Part shown: one piece after another, positions 42,069-50,869 of the stretch
Numbering within the stretch: the stretch's first letter is position 1
How the letters are laid out: every line of letters begins with the position of its first letter
NCBI GenBank assembly: GCA_034408935.1
Contig: DAOUMV010000013.1
Coordinates: 186,001 to 250,000, forward strand
Direction of reading: 5' to 3'
From: DAOUMF01 sp034408935
GTDB taxonomy: Bacteria; Chloroflexota; Dehalococcoidia; SM23-28-2; RBG-16-64-32
DNA length: 64,000 bases
Notes under the pieces: model-generated
Seen by the model: the letters and a program-made list of their open reading frames with translations, nothing else
Told to the model about the DNA's origin: nothing
Database searches by the model: none
Made by a program: the position numbers and the translations under genes

Positions 42069-42935
42069 ATGACGACGAAATCAGACGACATATACGTCGG
42101 GCGGGACTACGGCGGCCGCCAGGTCGAGATCACGCCGGACCTCGTCCGCCACTACGCCGAGTCAGTGAACGACCATAACCCCTGGTACTTCGGCGACTCT
42201 CCCTTCGGCGGGCCAGTGGCCCCGGCTCTCGTCTTGCACAGCGAGGTCTATCATGACCTGGCCTGGTATCTGCCGAACCTGTACGGTAACCTGCACGCCA
42301 AACAGGAGTGGGAGCTATTCCACCCGATAATGGTGGGGGACACCATAACCACCCACTCCCTCATCGTCGACCGCTACATCAAGCGGGACCGCGAATACGT
42401 GATCAAGGAAGTCACCTGCTTCGGGCCCGATGGGCGTTTCCTGCAACGCAGCCGTACCTACCAGAGCTTCCTTCTGGACACCAGCCAGGGGACGGTTGTC
42501 GACAAGGAGCGGGAGAAAAGGAGCGGCCGCCGCTTCGACATCGGTGTCGAGGAGCCGCTGGAGGAGGTCCCCAGCATCACCAAGGAGATCACCCTGGAGA
42601 TGTGCCAGAAGTTCTCCGGGCCGAGCAAGAACTATCACAACGATGTCGAAGAGGCGCACAAGATGGGGTTTCCGGACATCGTGGTCCAGGGGATGATGCC
42701 CCTCTGCTTCCTGTCCCAGATGATGAGCGAGCGCTTCGGCGCCGGCTGGTACGTAGGCGGGCGGATGAGCGCGAGCCTGGTCAATGTCCTCTGGCGGGAG
42801 GACGTCACCTGTCGCGGCCACGTCACCGCTCTGGCTGCTGAGGGGGCGGCCCGCCGGGCGCACCTCCAAGTCTGGTGCGAGAAGCCGGACGGCACCAAGG
42901 TGGTGGTGGGCAGCGCCAGCGCCGTCCAAGCGTAG
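42069..42935 (+). CDS. MaoC-like double hot-dog dehydratase
   Basis: 288 residues from ATG 42069 (AAAGGAGACG site). Two hot-dog halves: the first (1-150) like FAS1-type dehydratases (LVRHYAESVNDHNPWYFGDSPFGGPVAPAL), the second (about 170-288) MaoC-like (MCQKFSGPSKNYHNDVEEAHKMGFPDIVVQGMM). Acts on a hydroxyacyl-CoA or similar thioester. Same strand and 44 bp downstream of the amidase, ending at a strong hairpin. Exact substrate unknown. Confidence 0.82.
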   Translation: MTTKSDDIYVGRDYGGRQVEITPDLVRHYAESVNDHNPWYFGDSPFGGPVAPALVLHSEVYHDLAWYLPNLYGNLHAKQEWELFHPIMVGDTITTHSLIVDRYIKRDREYVIKEVTCFGPDGRFLQRSRTYQSFLLDTSQGTVVDKEREKRSGRRFDIGVEEPLEEVPSITKEITLEMCQKFSGPSKNYHNDVEEAHKMGFPDIVVQGMMPLCFLSQMMSERFGAGWYVGGRMSASLVNVLWREDVTCRGHVTALAAEGAARRAHLQVWCEKPDGTKVVVGSASAVQA

Positions 42936-42956
42936 GCAACCGTCAGAGAAAGCAAG

Positions 42957-42980
42957 AGGCCCAGCCAAGAGGCTGGGCCT
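42957..42980. terminator. Terminator between convergent genes
   Basis: Perfect 10-bp stem AGGCCCAGCC / GGCTGGGCCT with AAGA loop, right after the dehydratase gene and before the end of the minus-strand gene at 43002. Weak T-tract; could serve both strands. Confidence 0.75.
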
Positions 42981-43001
42981 GTGTCATCTTCGGCCAGTCG
43001 A

Positions 43002-43283
43002 CTACGCGGGCTGCTGGGGCAAGCGCTCCACGATCATGTCCAGCGCCTCGCCGCGGCGCAGCCAGCGCACCAGCTCCTTGCGGAGCAGCCGGCTGGCCTT
43101 CTCCAGCGCCTGCATCCGGTTAGGGTCCCGCTGCTGACCCATGGCGGAGTGCACCTCCCTCAGGGCGCTCTCGCAGGCGGCGGCCATCCGCCATGCGAAG
43201 AACCAGCGGCCGTTCAGGTCAGCCCACGCTTCGGTGCTTGGTGCCCGTGTCTGTTGCGCTACTGCCATAATTGGTAACCCCAT
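43002..43283 (-). CDS. 93-aa hypothetical protein
   Basis: A small helical, Arg-rich protein: MGLPIMAVAQQTRAPSTEAWADLN, then WFFAWRMAAACESALREVHSAM and helical repeats with RLLRKELVRWLRRGEALDMIVERL. An AAGG precedes the first ATG; an internal ATG at 43268 is possible. No domain recognised. Ends close to the shared terminator at 42957-42980, as a real gene would. Confidence 0.6.
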   Translation of the reverse strand: MGLPIMAVAQQTRAPSTEAWADLNGRWFFAWRMAAACESALREVHSAMGQQRDPNRMQALEKASRLLRKELVRWLRRGEALDMIVERLPQQPA

Positions 43284-43362
43284 GACCTTGTTCCTGGCTC
43301 ACCAATAAGGATGCTCTGGCCGCCCTCCTGTTACACGCAACGTCGGACGAAATGGCACCGTC

Positions 43363-43371
43363 TGCTATACT
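43363..43371 (+). promoter_or_regulatory. Extended -10 promoter of the cyclophilin gene
   Basis: TGC-TATACT with the hexamer at 43366-43371; no clear -35. About 30 nt before the GAGAGGTGATG ribosome site. Confidence 0.45.
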
Positions 43372-43447
43372 GAAGGCGACCTTGATCGAGAGGTGATGAC
43401 CCCTGGCCAGAAGACAGAGACGAAGGAGACGACTTTCGGGTCCGCCG

Positions 43448-44209
43448 ATGGCGCGCCGGGCCAGACCGCCCTTTCCCATCAACCTGATCTGGAACGTCAA
43501 GGCCTTCTACCTTGTCTTCATCATAGTGATGATCGCCAGCCTGGCCGCCACGGGACTGGCGACCGGCCTCGGCCGCACCACCGGCGGCGGTTCAAGCCGC
43601 CCTCCCGTCGGAGAGGACGGGTCCCCGGTCCCCGAGGAAACGCCCACAGGCCTGCTCACCTTTGACGGGCCGGAGGACACCATCGACGCCTCCGTGCCTC
43701 ACAAGGCCGTCATCACAACCGACCAGGGCGAGATCGTCATAGCCCTGAACGCCAATGCGCCTGAAGCAGCCAACAGCCTCGCCTTCCTCGCCGGGCAGGA
43801 CTTCTACGACGGGCTGGAGTTCTTCTGGGTCCTGCCGGAGTTCGATGTCCAGACCGGCGACCCGACGTGCGAGTCCTCCGGGGAACTATCCTGCACCGGC
43901 ACCGGCGGCCCCGGCTACGACCTGCCGAGAGAGGGAGACGCCACCGAGGCCGACAAGTGGACGGTGATCGCCCCCGCTACGTCTCCCGGCAGCGAACGAG
44001 TGCACGGGAGCCAGTTCGTGATCGCTCTGACGAATAAGATGGAGTTCGAAGGCAGCGTCATAGGCCAGGTGGTGAAGGGGAGAAAGATCCTGAAGGCGCT
44101 GGAAGAACGCACGCCCTGCTTCGGCTCGCAGTCCAGCGAGTCCTGCCAGACGGAAGAAGACCTACCGCCGGCACTCATCATAAAGGACATGAAGGTCCAG
44201 CCCGCCTAG
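43448..44209 (+). CDS. Membrane-anchored cyclophilin-type peptidyl-prolyl isomerase
   Basis: 253 residues from ATG 43448, but this ATG lacks a ribosome site. A CTG at 43403, in frame and placed after GAGAGGTGATG, would add 15 mostly basic residues and may be the true start. One membrane helix (about 18-38), a Gly/Pro linker, then the cyclophilin domain (TTDQGEIVIALNANAPEAANSLAFLA, HGSQFVIALT, GQVVKGRKILKAL). The usual FHRV active-site Arg region reads FFWVLPEF, so catalytic activity may be weak. Two cysteine pairs suggest disulfides. Likely helps fold exported proteins. Confidence 0.8.
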   Translation: MARRARPPFPINLIWNVKAFYLVFIIVMIASLAATGLATGLGRTTGGGSSRPPVGEDGSPVPEETPTGLLTFDGPEDTIDASVPHKAVITTDQGEIVIALNANAPEAANSLAFLAGQDFYDGLEFFWVLPEFDVQTGDPTCESSGELSCTGTGGPGYDLPREGDATEADKWTVIAPATSPGSERVHGSQFVIALTNKMEFEGSVIGQVVKGRKILKALEERTPCFGSQSSESCQTEEDLPPALIIKDMKVQPA

Positions 44210-44228
44210 GACGTTCACCGACAAAGAA

Positions 44229-44258
44229 AGGGCCGACTGCTAGCACGCAGTCGGCCCT
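44229..44258. terminator. Bidirectional terminator
   Basis: Perfect 12-bp stem AGGGCCGACTGC / GCAGTCGGCCCT with a 6-nt loop, flanked by A-rich and T-containing tracts, between the convergent cyclophilin and tatA genes. Confidence 0.85.
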
Positions 44259-44281
44259 GTTGCGTTTCCGGTCTGTGCGGC

Positions 44282-44503
44282 TTAGGCCTTCTTCTCTTCA
44301 GAGGTCTCGGCCGCCGCCTTCTCCCCCTCCTCCTCTTCCCCCTCCTTTTCGCCTTCCTTCAGTTCCCGGCGGAACTCGCGAATGCCGCGGCCTATAGAGC
44401 CGCCGATGTCGCCGATTCTGGAGGCGCCGAACAGGACCACAACGATGATGAGGATAATGACGAGTTCCGCTGGCCCCAGGCTCTGGAAAATCAGGAACGG
44501 CAT
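44282..44503 (-). CDS. tatA: Sec-independent translocase subunit TatA/TatE
   Basis: 73 residues from the ATG at 44503 (CAGGAGGTGATG upstream). Short N-terminus, one membrane helix ending VVVLFGASRI, hinge, amphipathic helix GGSIGRGIREFRRELKEG, then a Glu/Lys/Ala-rich acidic tail. TatA forms the pore for folded, often cofactor-bearing proteins. No tatC is nearby. The FG motif before the amphipathic helix is intact. Confidence 0.92.
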   Translation of the reverse strand: MPFLIFQSLGPAELVIILIIVVVLFGASRIGDIGGSIGRGIREFRRELKEGEKEGEEEEGEKAAAETSEEKKA

Positions 44504-44566
44504 CTCATCACCTCCTGGCTCTGACGAATTCAGCATACCACACCTGGCCACCGCCGGAAAAACCGG

Positions 44567-44770
44567 TCATTCCGCCGACCGCTCCACCAGGAACATCAGC
44601 GCCAGAAACACCAGGGCAAGGCCCAGGGCAGCAAGGCCCGCCTGCCAGGGTCCCCCCAGGATGAGGAAGATCCCTGCTGCCGCCGCGAAGGACATGCTCG
44701 AGATGATGACTATGCGGGCGATGACCAAGTATGCGGGCACTGGCCGGGACGGTGGCGGCTTCTCCTCCAT
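44567..44770 (-). CDS. 67-aa small membrane protein
   Basis: Two hydrophobic helices (YLVIARIVIISSMSFAAAAGIFLIL, then AGLAALGLALVFLALMFLV) after a short Pro-rich cytoplasmic start. Begins 1 bp after the agmatinase-family stop and is followed by tatA after 63 bp, so the three may form one transcript. No family recognised. Confidence 0.65.
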   Translation of the reverse strand: MEEKPPPSRPVPAYLVIARIVIISSMSFAAAAGIFLILGGPWQAGLAALGLALVFLALMFLVERSAE

Positions 44771-44771
44771 C

Positions 44772-45743
44772 CTACTCCCCGGAGGGGATAATCGCGCCCA
44801 GGAGATCGAGCATCAACCGCGCGGCGATGCGGGCGGTGATGCCGGCCGAGTCGTAGCTGGGGTTCACCTCGCAGACGTCGAAGGCGACGATGCTTGCCCG
44901 CTGGGCCACGAGCAGAAGCGCCTCCTTGAGCTGGTAGAAGCCGATGCCGCCCGGCTCCGGGAAGCCCGTTCCCGTGGCGACCGCGGGATCCAGCACGTCG
45001 ATGTCGATGGTGACGTACGTATCGCCGTCCGGCCAGACATCGGCCAGCGCCCGCTCCACCCCCTCGCTGACGATGCGTTGGCTGGTGACGATTTGCACCC
45101 CATCTCGCCTGGCCGCCTCCCAGGGCTCCGCGCTCTCCAGCGCCCCCCGAAGGCCGACCTGGATGATCTGCTTGACGAACGGCAACTCGCTGATCCGGCG
45201 CATCTGGTTGTCGTGCGAGAACCGCTGCCCGAACTTCTCGTCCGTGTAGTCCTGGTGAGCGTCGAACTGGACCACCGTAAGCGAGCGGTCCTCGAAGGCG
45301 CGCACGAGGGGAAGGGTGACGGCGTGGTCGCCGCCCACGAACACGGGCAGGCGGCAGTGCGAGCGCAGAAGGGCGGCCGCCTCGGTGATGCGGCCGAAGT
45401 TCTGCTCCAACTCCACGGTGCGGATGTCGACATCGCCGATGTCCGCCATGGAGACTCCGCGCAGCAGGCGCTCCCCCCGCTCGGCGTCCACCCACCCCTC
45501 GCCGTCCGCCGACTGGAAGCGCATGGATGCCTCGCGCAGGGCCAGGGGACCGAAGCGTGAGCCGGGGCGGTCATTGGTACCCTGGTCGAAGGGGATGCCC
45601 AGGAACGCCACGTCGACCCAAACGTCCGCATAGTCATCGGCGGGCGGGGCACCGAAGAAGGTAGGCCAGCCGCGGCGGATGGGTACGCCGTGCCTACCGA
45701 CATCAGCCGGAGGCTGACCCGCTTCTTGCGGGGGCAGGCTCAC
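44772..45743 (-). CDS. Arginase/agmatinase-family ureohydrolase
   Basis: 323 residues, GTG start overlapping an upstream small frame (GTGA). Binuclear manganese ligands are in place: GGDHAVT, DAHQDY and DIDVLDPAVATGTGFPEPGG. The common SHG element is SHDN here. The family splits guanidino groups to give urea; agmatinase is the commonest bacterial form, but formiminoglutamase or guanidinobutyrase cannot be excluded. N-terminal GIPFDQGTNDRPGSRFGP is the typical substrate-loop start. Confidence 0.85.
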   Translation of the reverse strand: MSLPPQEAGQPPADVGRHGVPIRRGWPTFFGAPPADDYADVWVDVAFLGIPFDQGTNDRPGSRFGPLALREASMRFQSADGEGWVDAERGERLLRGVSMADIGDVDIRTVELEQNFGRITEAAALLRSHCRLPVFVGGDHAVTLPLVRAFEDRSLTVVQFDAHQDYTDEKFGQRFSHDNQMRRISELPFVKQIIQVGLRGALESAEPWEAARRDGVQIVTSQRIVSEGVERALADVWPDGDTYVTIDIDVLDPAVATGTGFPEPGGIGFYQLKEALLLVAQRASIVAFDVCEVNPSYDSAGITARIAARLMLDLLGAIIPSGE

Positions 45744-45874
45744 CGGTGCTTTCTCCCAAACCGCCGCTGGGTGCGGGGTGTCCGTGATGCCTCGCGGGAA
45801 CGGGCCCGTTTCGCCTTCTCCTGGACGTGAGGAGGCGCCGGTCGCCGTCGCGGTCCGCTCTGTCTCGTCGCCAT
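45740..45874 (-). CDS. Possible 44-aa Arg-rich protein
   Basis: Begins MATRQSGPRRRPAPPHVQEK, extremely basic, with AGGTAAC upstream. Its stop overlaps the hydrolase GTG start by 4 bp (GTGA), as in coupled genes. Could be a leader peptide that couples translation or a nucleic-acid-binding peptide; it may also be a chance frame. Confidence 0.35.
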   Translation of the reverse strand: MATRQSGPRRRPAPPHVQEKAKRARSREASRTPRTQRRFGRKHR

Positions 45875-46165
45875 GCTGTTACCTGCCGATCTGCAGCTTT
45901 GGTAGCCGCCTAGTACCAGCACTTATATAGACGGCGCCCGAGGCTATCTGTTCCGTCGCCTCGAACAGCACACTAGCTTCGCGGCTGAGGACAGGGACCG
46001 CCAGCCCACGGGGCGGTGGCTGCCGATGGCCGACCTCCAGTTCGCGAATGCTACTGCGTGCTACATATATGATACCACCGCGACGGGGCGGGCGGTGAGC
46101 GAGCGGCGGCAGACTCTGGCTCGGCTCGTCGGACGAGACCGGAACCAGGCGGTCGGGTTCCTGCG

Positions 46166-47386
46166 CTATGCGGTGCGCTCGATAACGGCGGCGATACCCT
46201 GTCCGCCGCCGATGCACATGGTCTCCAGTCCTAACCGGGCGTGGCGCCGCTCCATCTCATGGAGCATCGTCGCCATGATGCGGGCGCCGGTGGCGCCCAA
46301 TGGATGGCCCAGCGAAATGCCGGAGCCGTTGACGTTCGTTCGCTCGAAGTCGCCCTCCGTGAAGCCCCACTCTCGTGTGACGGCCAGCACCTGGGCGGCG
46401 AATGCCTCGTTCAACTCGATGAGTTCCATATCCTTCAGGCTGAGCCCGGCCCGCTCCAGCGCCTTCTTCGTCGCCGGGACCGGGCCCAGGCCCATGTAGG
46501 CGGGGTGGACGCCGGCCACCGCCCACGATACCAGTCTGCCCATAGGGCTGAGCCCGAGTTCTGCCGCCTTCTCCGGAGACGTGACGACGCAACAAGCGGC
46601 TGCGTCGTTCTCGCCGCTGGCGTTGCCGGCGGTCACCGTGGCGTCCGGGTCCTGATCGATGAGAACGGGCCGGAGGGACGCGAGCTTCTCGAGGCTGGCG
46701 TCCGGCCGCGGATGCTCGTCGCGCTCGAAGAGGGTTGGCTCGCCCTTCTTCACCGGCACGAGAACGGGTACTACTTCGGCCTCGAACTTACCCTCGTCCC
46801 AGGCGGCCACGGCGCGCTGGTGAGAGCGAAGGGCGTACTCGTCCTGCTCCTGACGAGGGATGCTGTACTGGCGGCGGAGGTTCTCCGCCGTCTCAAGCAT
46901 TCCGCCCAACACAGGATAGCGCCTGCTCCCGGCCGTCACGCGAGCCCGGTTCAAGCGGTCAACGAACGTGATGCTGCCCCGGTTCGGGCCCCAGCGAACC
47001 GAGGGGGCGTAGAACTCAGCACCACTCATGTGCTCGACGCCTCCGGCGAGGACGACATCGGCCACACCCGTCTGCACCTCCATGGCAGCGATGCAGATGG
47101 CCTGAAGTCCGGACCCGCAGCGGCGGTCGAGCTGGAGGCCCGGCACCTCGACGGGCAGGCCAGCGGCCAGGGCAGCGATGCGACCCACGTCGGGGTTCTC
47201 CCCGCTGGGGGCGGAGTGACCGAAAATGCAGTCATCGACGACGGCCGGGTCGAGGCCTGTCTTCTCCAGCACCGCGCGAACGACAGTCTCCGAAAGGGTC
47301 TCGGCATCGACATCCCGTAGAGCACCACCGTAGCGCCCCACCGGGGTCCGTAGGGGACTGCAAATCACCGCCTGTCGCACGAGCAT
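46166..47386 (-). CDS. Acetyl-CoA C-acyltransferase (thiolase)
   Basis: 406 residues with an AGGAGG site. Biosynthetic/degradative thiolase fold: nucleophile Cys90 in LDRRCGSG, His in NEAFAAQ region, GHPLGATGAR, and the second Cys in CIGGGQG. It joins two acyl-CoAs or cleaves 3-ketoacyl-CoA. The neighbouring DUF3237 gene on the same strand starts upstream; no hydroxyacyl dehydrogenase is adjacent, so direction cannot be told. All catalytic residues intact. Confidence 0.9.
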   Translation of the reverse strand: MLVRQAVICSPLRTPVGRYGGALRDVDAETLSETVVRAVLEKTGLDPAVVDDCIFGHSAPSGENPDVGRIAALAAGLPVEVPGLQLDRRCGSGLQAICIAAMEVQTGVADVVLAGGVEHMSGAEFYAPSVRWGPNRGSITFVDRLNRARVTAGSRRYPVLGGMLETAENLRRQYSIPRQEQDEYALRSHQRAVAAWDEGKFEAEVVPVLVPVKKGEPTLFERDEHPRPDASLEKLASLRPVLIDQDPDATVTAGNASGENDAAACCVVTSPEKAAELGLSPMGRLVSWAVAGVHPAYMGLGPVPATKKALERAGLSLKDMELIELNEAFAAQVLAVTREWGFTEGDFERTNVNGSGISLGHPLGATGARIMATMLHEMERRHARLGLETMCIGGGQGIAAVIERTA

Positions 47387-47441
47387 GACCTCCTATCGCT
47401 GATGTCCTGGCGGCATATCCACGCGTGCAACGCGAATCGCA

Positions 47442-47900
47442 TCACAGGATAGCGTATACCTTATAGCCGACCCAGTTAGGGGCGAGCCGGCCGATGCCCA
47501 CCGCCACCACCCGGTTCAGCCAGCCGTACTTCTCCGACGCCGTCTCGTAGAAGGGAGCCGTCCGGAAGTAGTACTCCGAAGGGTCCACGGCCTCCCCTTG
47601 CAGCGCCCGGGCAATGACTTCGGGCGACCCGCTGATTATACCGTGATAGTAGGTGTAGATGAGGTGGCCATCGTCAGTGCGAAGGGTGGCCCGAACATCC
47701 AGCTCGCCTGCCCCGTCGGGGCGGGCGAGCAGCCAGTCGCCGCCGCCGGGAAGCACCTCAGCCTTGATCTTCGGCCCTTCGACGGTGCCGCCCCTAACAT
47801 AGAAGATCTGCCGGACGCCGTGGGGTGTAGCCCCAATCACCTGCGGGCTCTCCAGGTCAACACTGACGTCGCATAGGAACTCCGCCTCTAGGTTCGCCAC
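47442..47900 (-). CDS. DUF3237 family protein
   Basis: 152 residues, GTG start with GAGAAAGAG upstream. Beta-rich: PQVIGATPHGVRQIFYVRGGTVEG, LPGGGDWLLARPDGAGELDVRATLRTDDG, and the terminal segment LNRVVAVGIGRLAP. The family (small beta-barrel) has no established function and is frequent near CoA-dependent degradation genes. It lies 55 bp upstream of the thiolase, probably in one operon. Confidence 0.82.
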   Translation of the reverse strand: MANLEAEFLCDVSVDLESPQVIGATPHGVRQIFYVRGGTVEGPKIKAEVLPGGGDWLLARPDGAGELDVRATLRTDDGHLIYTYYHGIISGSPEVIARALQGEAVDPSEYYFRTAPFYETASEKYGWLNRVVAVGIGRLAPNWVGYKVYAIL

Positions 47901-48028
47901 CTCTTTCTCCTTTCGCCGGGGGAAGAACGGAAATGTACGTAGGACCGGGGAGCGGCCTTTGCTTCAATGCAGCCCGAGTGCAGCAATCGTAGGCCGGGCA
48001 GGTTCGCGGGTCAAGAGACAATCGAATC

Positions 48029-48106
48029 TGGTCGGGGTGGGCGGATTCGAACCGCCGACCTCCTGGCCCCAAACCAGGCGCTCTAACCTGACTGAGCTAC
48101 ACCCCG
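48029..48106 (-). tRNA. tRNA-Pro (anticodon UGG), CCA encoded
   Basis: Cloverleaf on the minus strand: acceptor CGGGGTG / CACCCCG, anticodon stem CCTGG/CCAGG with loop TTTGGGG giving UGG, T-arm GGCGG TTCGAAT CCGCC, discriminator A and encoded CCA. Confidence 0.95.
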
Positions 48107-48171
48107 GCCGCTATCCATGTTAGGCCCGTGCTTCGAAAGGGGTCAAGGAATCCGGCGGCCAAGAGGCCGGG

Positions 48172-49092
48172 CTACAGCTTGCCTACGAGACCCTTCAGGA
48201 GCGACCAGGTGCGGGCCACCGACGCAGCCGCGTCTTCCTCCGCCGGGAAGATGGCGGCCACCAAGTCGGTGCAGCCGGTGCCGGCCAGGGCGCGAAGCTG
48301 CCGCTCCACCTCGGCTTCGTCTCCCACGATGGCGACATCCTCGGGGCCCGTGGCACCTTCTCGATCCAGCATGCGCCGGTAGTTCGGCAGGTGGCCGTAG
48401 ATCTGGAAAGCCCTGGCGGCGCGCTGGCGCCCTTCCGCGACATCGTCCGTGACGGCGACGGGCAGGCAGACGCAGACGCGGGGCTTGGGCCGCCCGGCCG
48501 CTTCGGCGGCCGCGTTGATGCGCGGCACGACATGCGTCTCCACGGTCTTCGGGCCGGCCATCCAGGTGATGGTCCCGTCGGCCAGCTCGCCTGCGACTTT
48601 CAGCATCATCGGCGCCAGGGCCGAGATAAGGATCGGACACGGCCTAGCGTCCGGCATCTGCAGGGCGCCGGACACGCGATACTCCTCGCCGCTGAACGCA
48701 ACGCGACCCTCGTTGACCAGCGGCCCCAGCACCGAGAGGTACTCTCGTACGTGCCCCGCGACCCGCTCGTACGGGATACCCCACATCTCCCGTATTAGAG
48801 GCTTGTGCGATGGGCCGATGCCCAGGGCGAACCGCCCATCCGTCGCCGCCTGCACCGTCAGGGCCTGGAGCGCCATGGCGAACGGATGGCGCGAGTACGT
48901 CACGGCAACCGCAGTCCCCAGCTCGATGCGGCTGGTGTTCCGGCCCGCCATAGCCGCTAAGGTTAGGGCATCCAGCCCAAATGCCTGTCCGAACCAGTAG
49001 CTATCGAAGCCGTCCCTGTCCGCGTCCGCCACCTGCTGCAACTGCTGCTCGAGAGTGGGCCGCGCGGAGAAGGAGTGAATGCCGATGCGCAT
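48172..49092 (-). CDS. LLM-class (F420- or flavin-dependent) oxidoreductase
   Basis: 306 residues from the ATG at 49092 (GGAGGAACCC upstream; an in-frame ATG 4 codons earlier is less well placed). Luciferase-like TIM barrel: MRIGIHSFSARPTLEQQLQQ, GTAVAVTYSRHPFAMALQA, FALGIGPSHKPL, and PCPILISAL. Many close relatives in Chloroflexota and actinobacteria use coenzyme F420; FMN use cannot be ruled out. Substrate unknown. Lies just beyond tRNA-Pro. Confidence 0.85.
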   Translation of the reverse strand: MRIGIHSFSARPTLEQQLQQVADADRDGFDSYWFGQAFGLDALTLAAMAGRNTSRIELGTAVAVTYSRHPFAMALQALTVQAATDGRFALGIGPSHKPLIREMWGIPYERVAGHVREYLSVLGPLVNEGRVAFSGEEYRVSGALQMPDARPCPILISALAPMMLKVAGELADGTITWMAGPKTVETHVVPRINAAAEAAGRPKPRVCVCLPVAVTDDVAEGRQRAARAFQIYGHLPNYRRMLDREGATGPEDVAIVGDEAEVERQLRALAGTGCTDLVAAIFPAEEDAAASVARTWSLLKGLVGKL

Positions 49093-49195
49093 GGGTTCCT
49101 CCACTGAGTTCGACGTGGTGGCCCACGGCGACGGTAGCAGCGGGACCGGCGGGCGTCAACGCTTGGGATGAGTACCAGGCGCTGGCCGGACGCGC

Positions 49196-50125
49196 CTATT
49201 CGTCCCCCGCACGCGCCGCCCCGACGAGATCCCCCACGTCGTCCACCTTGTGCTCCGCCATGAACGCCTCGAGGCCTTCCAGCACGTCGAGGGGGGCGCG
49301 CGGGTTGCGGAAGGTGGCGGTACCCACCTGCACCGCGCTGGCGCCGGCCATCAGGTACTCGACGGCGTCACGCCCGCACATGATGCCTCCGCAGCCGATG
49401 ATCGGCACGTCGACCGCGCCGGCGACGTCGTACACCATCTTGATGGCGATGGGCTTGAGGGCGGGGCCGGAGAGGCCGCCAGCGCCCCAGCCCAGGGCCG
49501 GGCGTCGGGCCTCCACGTCGATGGCCATGGCGGGAAAGGTGTTGATGAGGGTGAGGGCGTCGGCACCGGCATCCACCACGGCCTTCGCCACTCCCACCAC
49601 GTCGGCCGCGTCAGGGGTCAGCTTCACGATCACCGGCAGGGTGGTCTGGCGGCGCACGGCCGCAGCGACCTCAGCCGCCGCCCTGGGGTCGGTGCCGAAC
49701 ACCAGCCCCTCCTCCACGTTGGGGCAACTGATGTTGACCTCCAGGCCGCTCACGCCGGGGGCGCCGTCCAGGCTGCGGGCCAGCTCCGCGTACTCGTCCA
49801 CGCTCTCGCCGGCGATGTTGACGATGACGGGGACCTGCCAGGTGGCCCACGTGGGCGCGACATCTCGCAGGAGGGCCTTGAGCCCGACGTTCTGGAGGCC
49901 GATGGAGTTGATCATGCCGGCCGCGGTCTCAGCGATGCGAGGCTGCGGGTTGCCCCGGCGGGGGCGCAGGGTGACGGCCTTGCTGACGATGGCTCCCAGG
50001 CGCTGGATGTCGAACACCTTGACGAACTCCAGCCCGATGCCGAAGGTGCCGGAGGCCGTCATCACCGGGTTGGCCAGGAGGAGGCTGCTCTTGCGGCCGA
50101 GTGCCAGGTCCACGCTGAGGTTCAC
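49196..50125 (-). CDS. pyrD: Dihydroorotate dehydrogenase, type 1B catalytic subunit
   Basis: 309 residues, GTG start. FMN enzyme oxidising dihydroorotate to orotate. Type 1 marks: NPVMTASGTFG, Lys in VSKAVTL, NSIGLQNVG, catalytic Cys in NISCPNVEEG, KLTPDA, and FMN-binding IIGCGGIM. Type 1B works with PyrK, whose gene is at 52313-53089; here the two are separated by a plus-strand mrp gene and a small zinc-ribbon gene, an unusual split. Confidence 0.93.
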   Translation of the reverse strand: MNLSVDLALGRKSSLLLANPVMTASGTFGIGLEFVKVFDIQRLGAIVSKAVTLRPRRGNPQPRIAETAAGMINSIGLQNVGLKALLRDVAPTWATWQVPVIVNIAGESVDEYAELARSLDGAPGVSGLEVNISCPNVEEGLVFGTDPRAAAEVAAAVRRQTTLPVIVKLTPDAADVVGVAKAVVDAGADALTLINTFPAMAIDVEARRPALGWGAGGLSGPALKPIAIKMVYDVAGAVDVPIIGCGGIMCGRDAVEYLMAGASAVQVGTATFRNPRAPLDVLEGLEAFMAEHKVDDVGDLVGAARAGDE

Positions 50126-50268
50126 GCCGGTTCGATTATAGGCCGTCGGCAGCCCCAGGGACAGGAGGCCACGGCGCCGCTCCGGCCTGCCAGGGCGGGA
50201 TCAAGTCGGGGGGAGAAGCGAAAAGGACCGCCTGCCGGGGGCCTTCTCACATGTCCAGGGTTCTGGTT

Positions 50269-50571
50269 CTAGAGGGTCAGCGCCACCTCGCCGCTGCGGG
50301 AGCTAGGCCCGGCCGCCATGTCGTCATCGTCCACCAGCTTCTTGGGGGCGGACCGCACGGCACGCCAACTGCCGTACTCGGACGAGGAGGAGTCATCGTC
50401 CCAGATGTAGTCGGTGGCGGAGTTGCGGAACTCCCGTTCCTCGCCGCATCGCTTGCAGCGGCCCTTGCTCAAGGTGCCCCGAGGAGCCTCAATGAGCCAG
50501 TGGTGCCGGCAGCTAGCGACCTCCGGCCGTTGGGCCGCGCGCTTTCGTTCCCTGACTGACGTCCTACCCAT
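50269..50571 (-). CDS. 100-aa zinc-ribbon-like protein
   Basis: GGAGGTGGTCTGCG before the ATG and a consensus promoter 100 bp upstream. It has a CRHHW...CKRCGEEREF group that could bind zinc through Cys and His, then an acidic Ser-rich tail (DDDSSSSEYGSW). Similar small proteins are seen in Chloroflexota; function unknown. The strong promoter suggests high expression. It may be transcribed on into pyrD. Confidence 0.7.
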   Translation of the reverse strand: MGRTSVRERKRAAQRPEVASCRHHWLIEAPRGTLSKGRCKRCGEEREFRNSATDYIWDDDSSSSEYGSWRAVRSAPKKLVDDDDMAAGPSSRSGEVALTL

Positions 50572-50670
50572 CGCAGACCACCTCCAGCCGATTCATACTC
50601 TATCTGTTACCGGTTCACGTTCTTCTCTTAGATGTTTCCTAACGTTCATACGTTACAACCAGGACTCCGG

Positions 50671-50699
50671 ATTATATGCCCGCCCAGGGAGGATGTCAA
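50671..50699 (-). promoter_or_regulatory. Perfect-consensus sigma70 promoter
   Basis: Minus strand TTGACA (50694-50699), 17-nt spacer, TATAAT (50671-50676). All 12 bases match consensus, the best promoter in the window, driving the 100-aa gene and perhaps pyrD. Confidence 0.8.
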
Positions 50700-50730
50700 G
50701 GTTGTATCACTATATACTTTCTAAATACCC

Positions 50731-50759
50731 TTACGTGAAGCAATGCTCTTGTGTATACT
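50731..50759 (+). promoter_or_regulatory. Candidate promoter of mrp
   Basis: TTACGT (50731-50736), 17-nt spacer, TATACT (50754-50759), leaving a leader of about 105 nt. Divergent from the consensus promoter on the other strand. Confidence 0.4.
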
Positions 50760-50869
50760 TACTAACGGCCCCCGAGACCAAAAGTTACGCATGTAGCGCA
50801 AGAAAAGTCGCGTGCTGGCTCACCTCAAAGCCAGCGACCGAGAGCGCGGCCAGTTGGAGGAGAGTTTCG

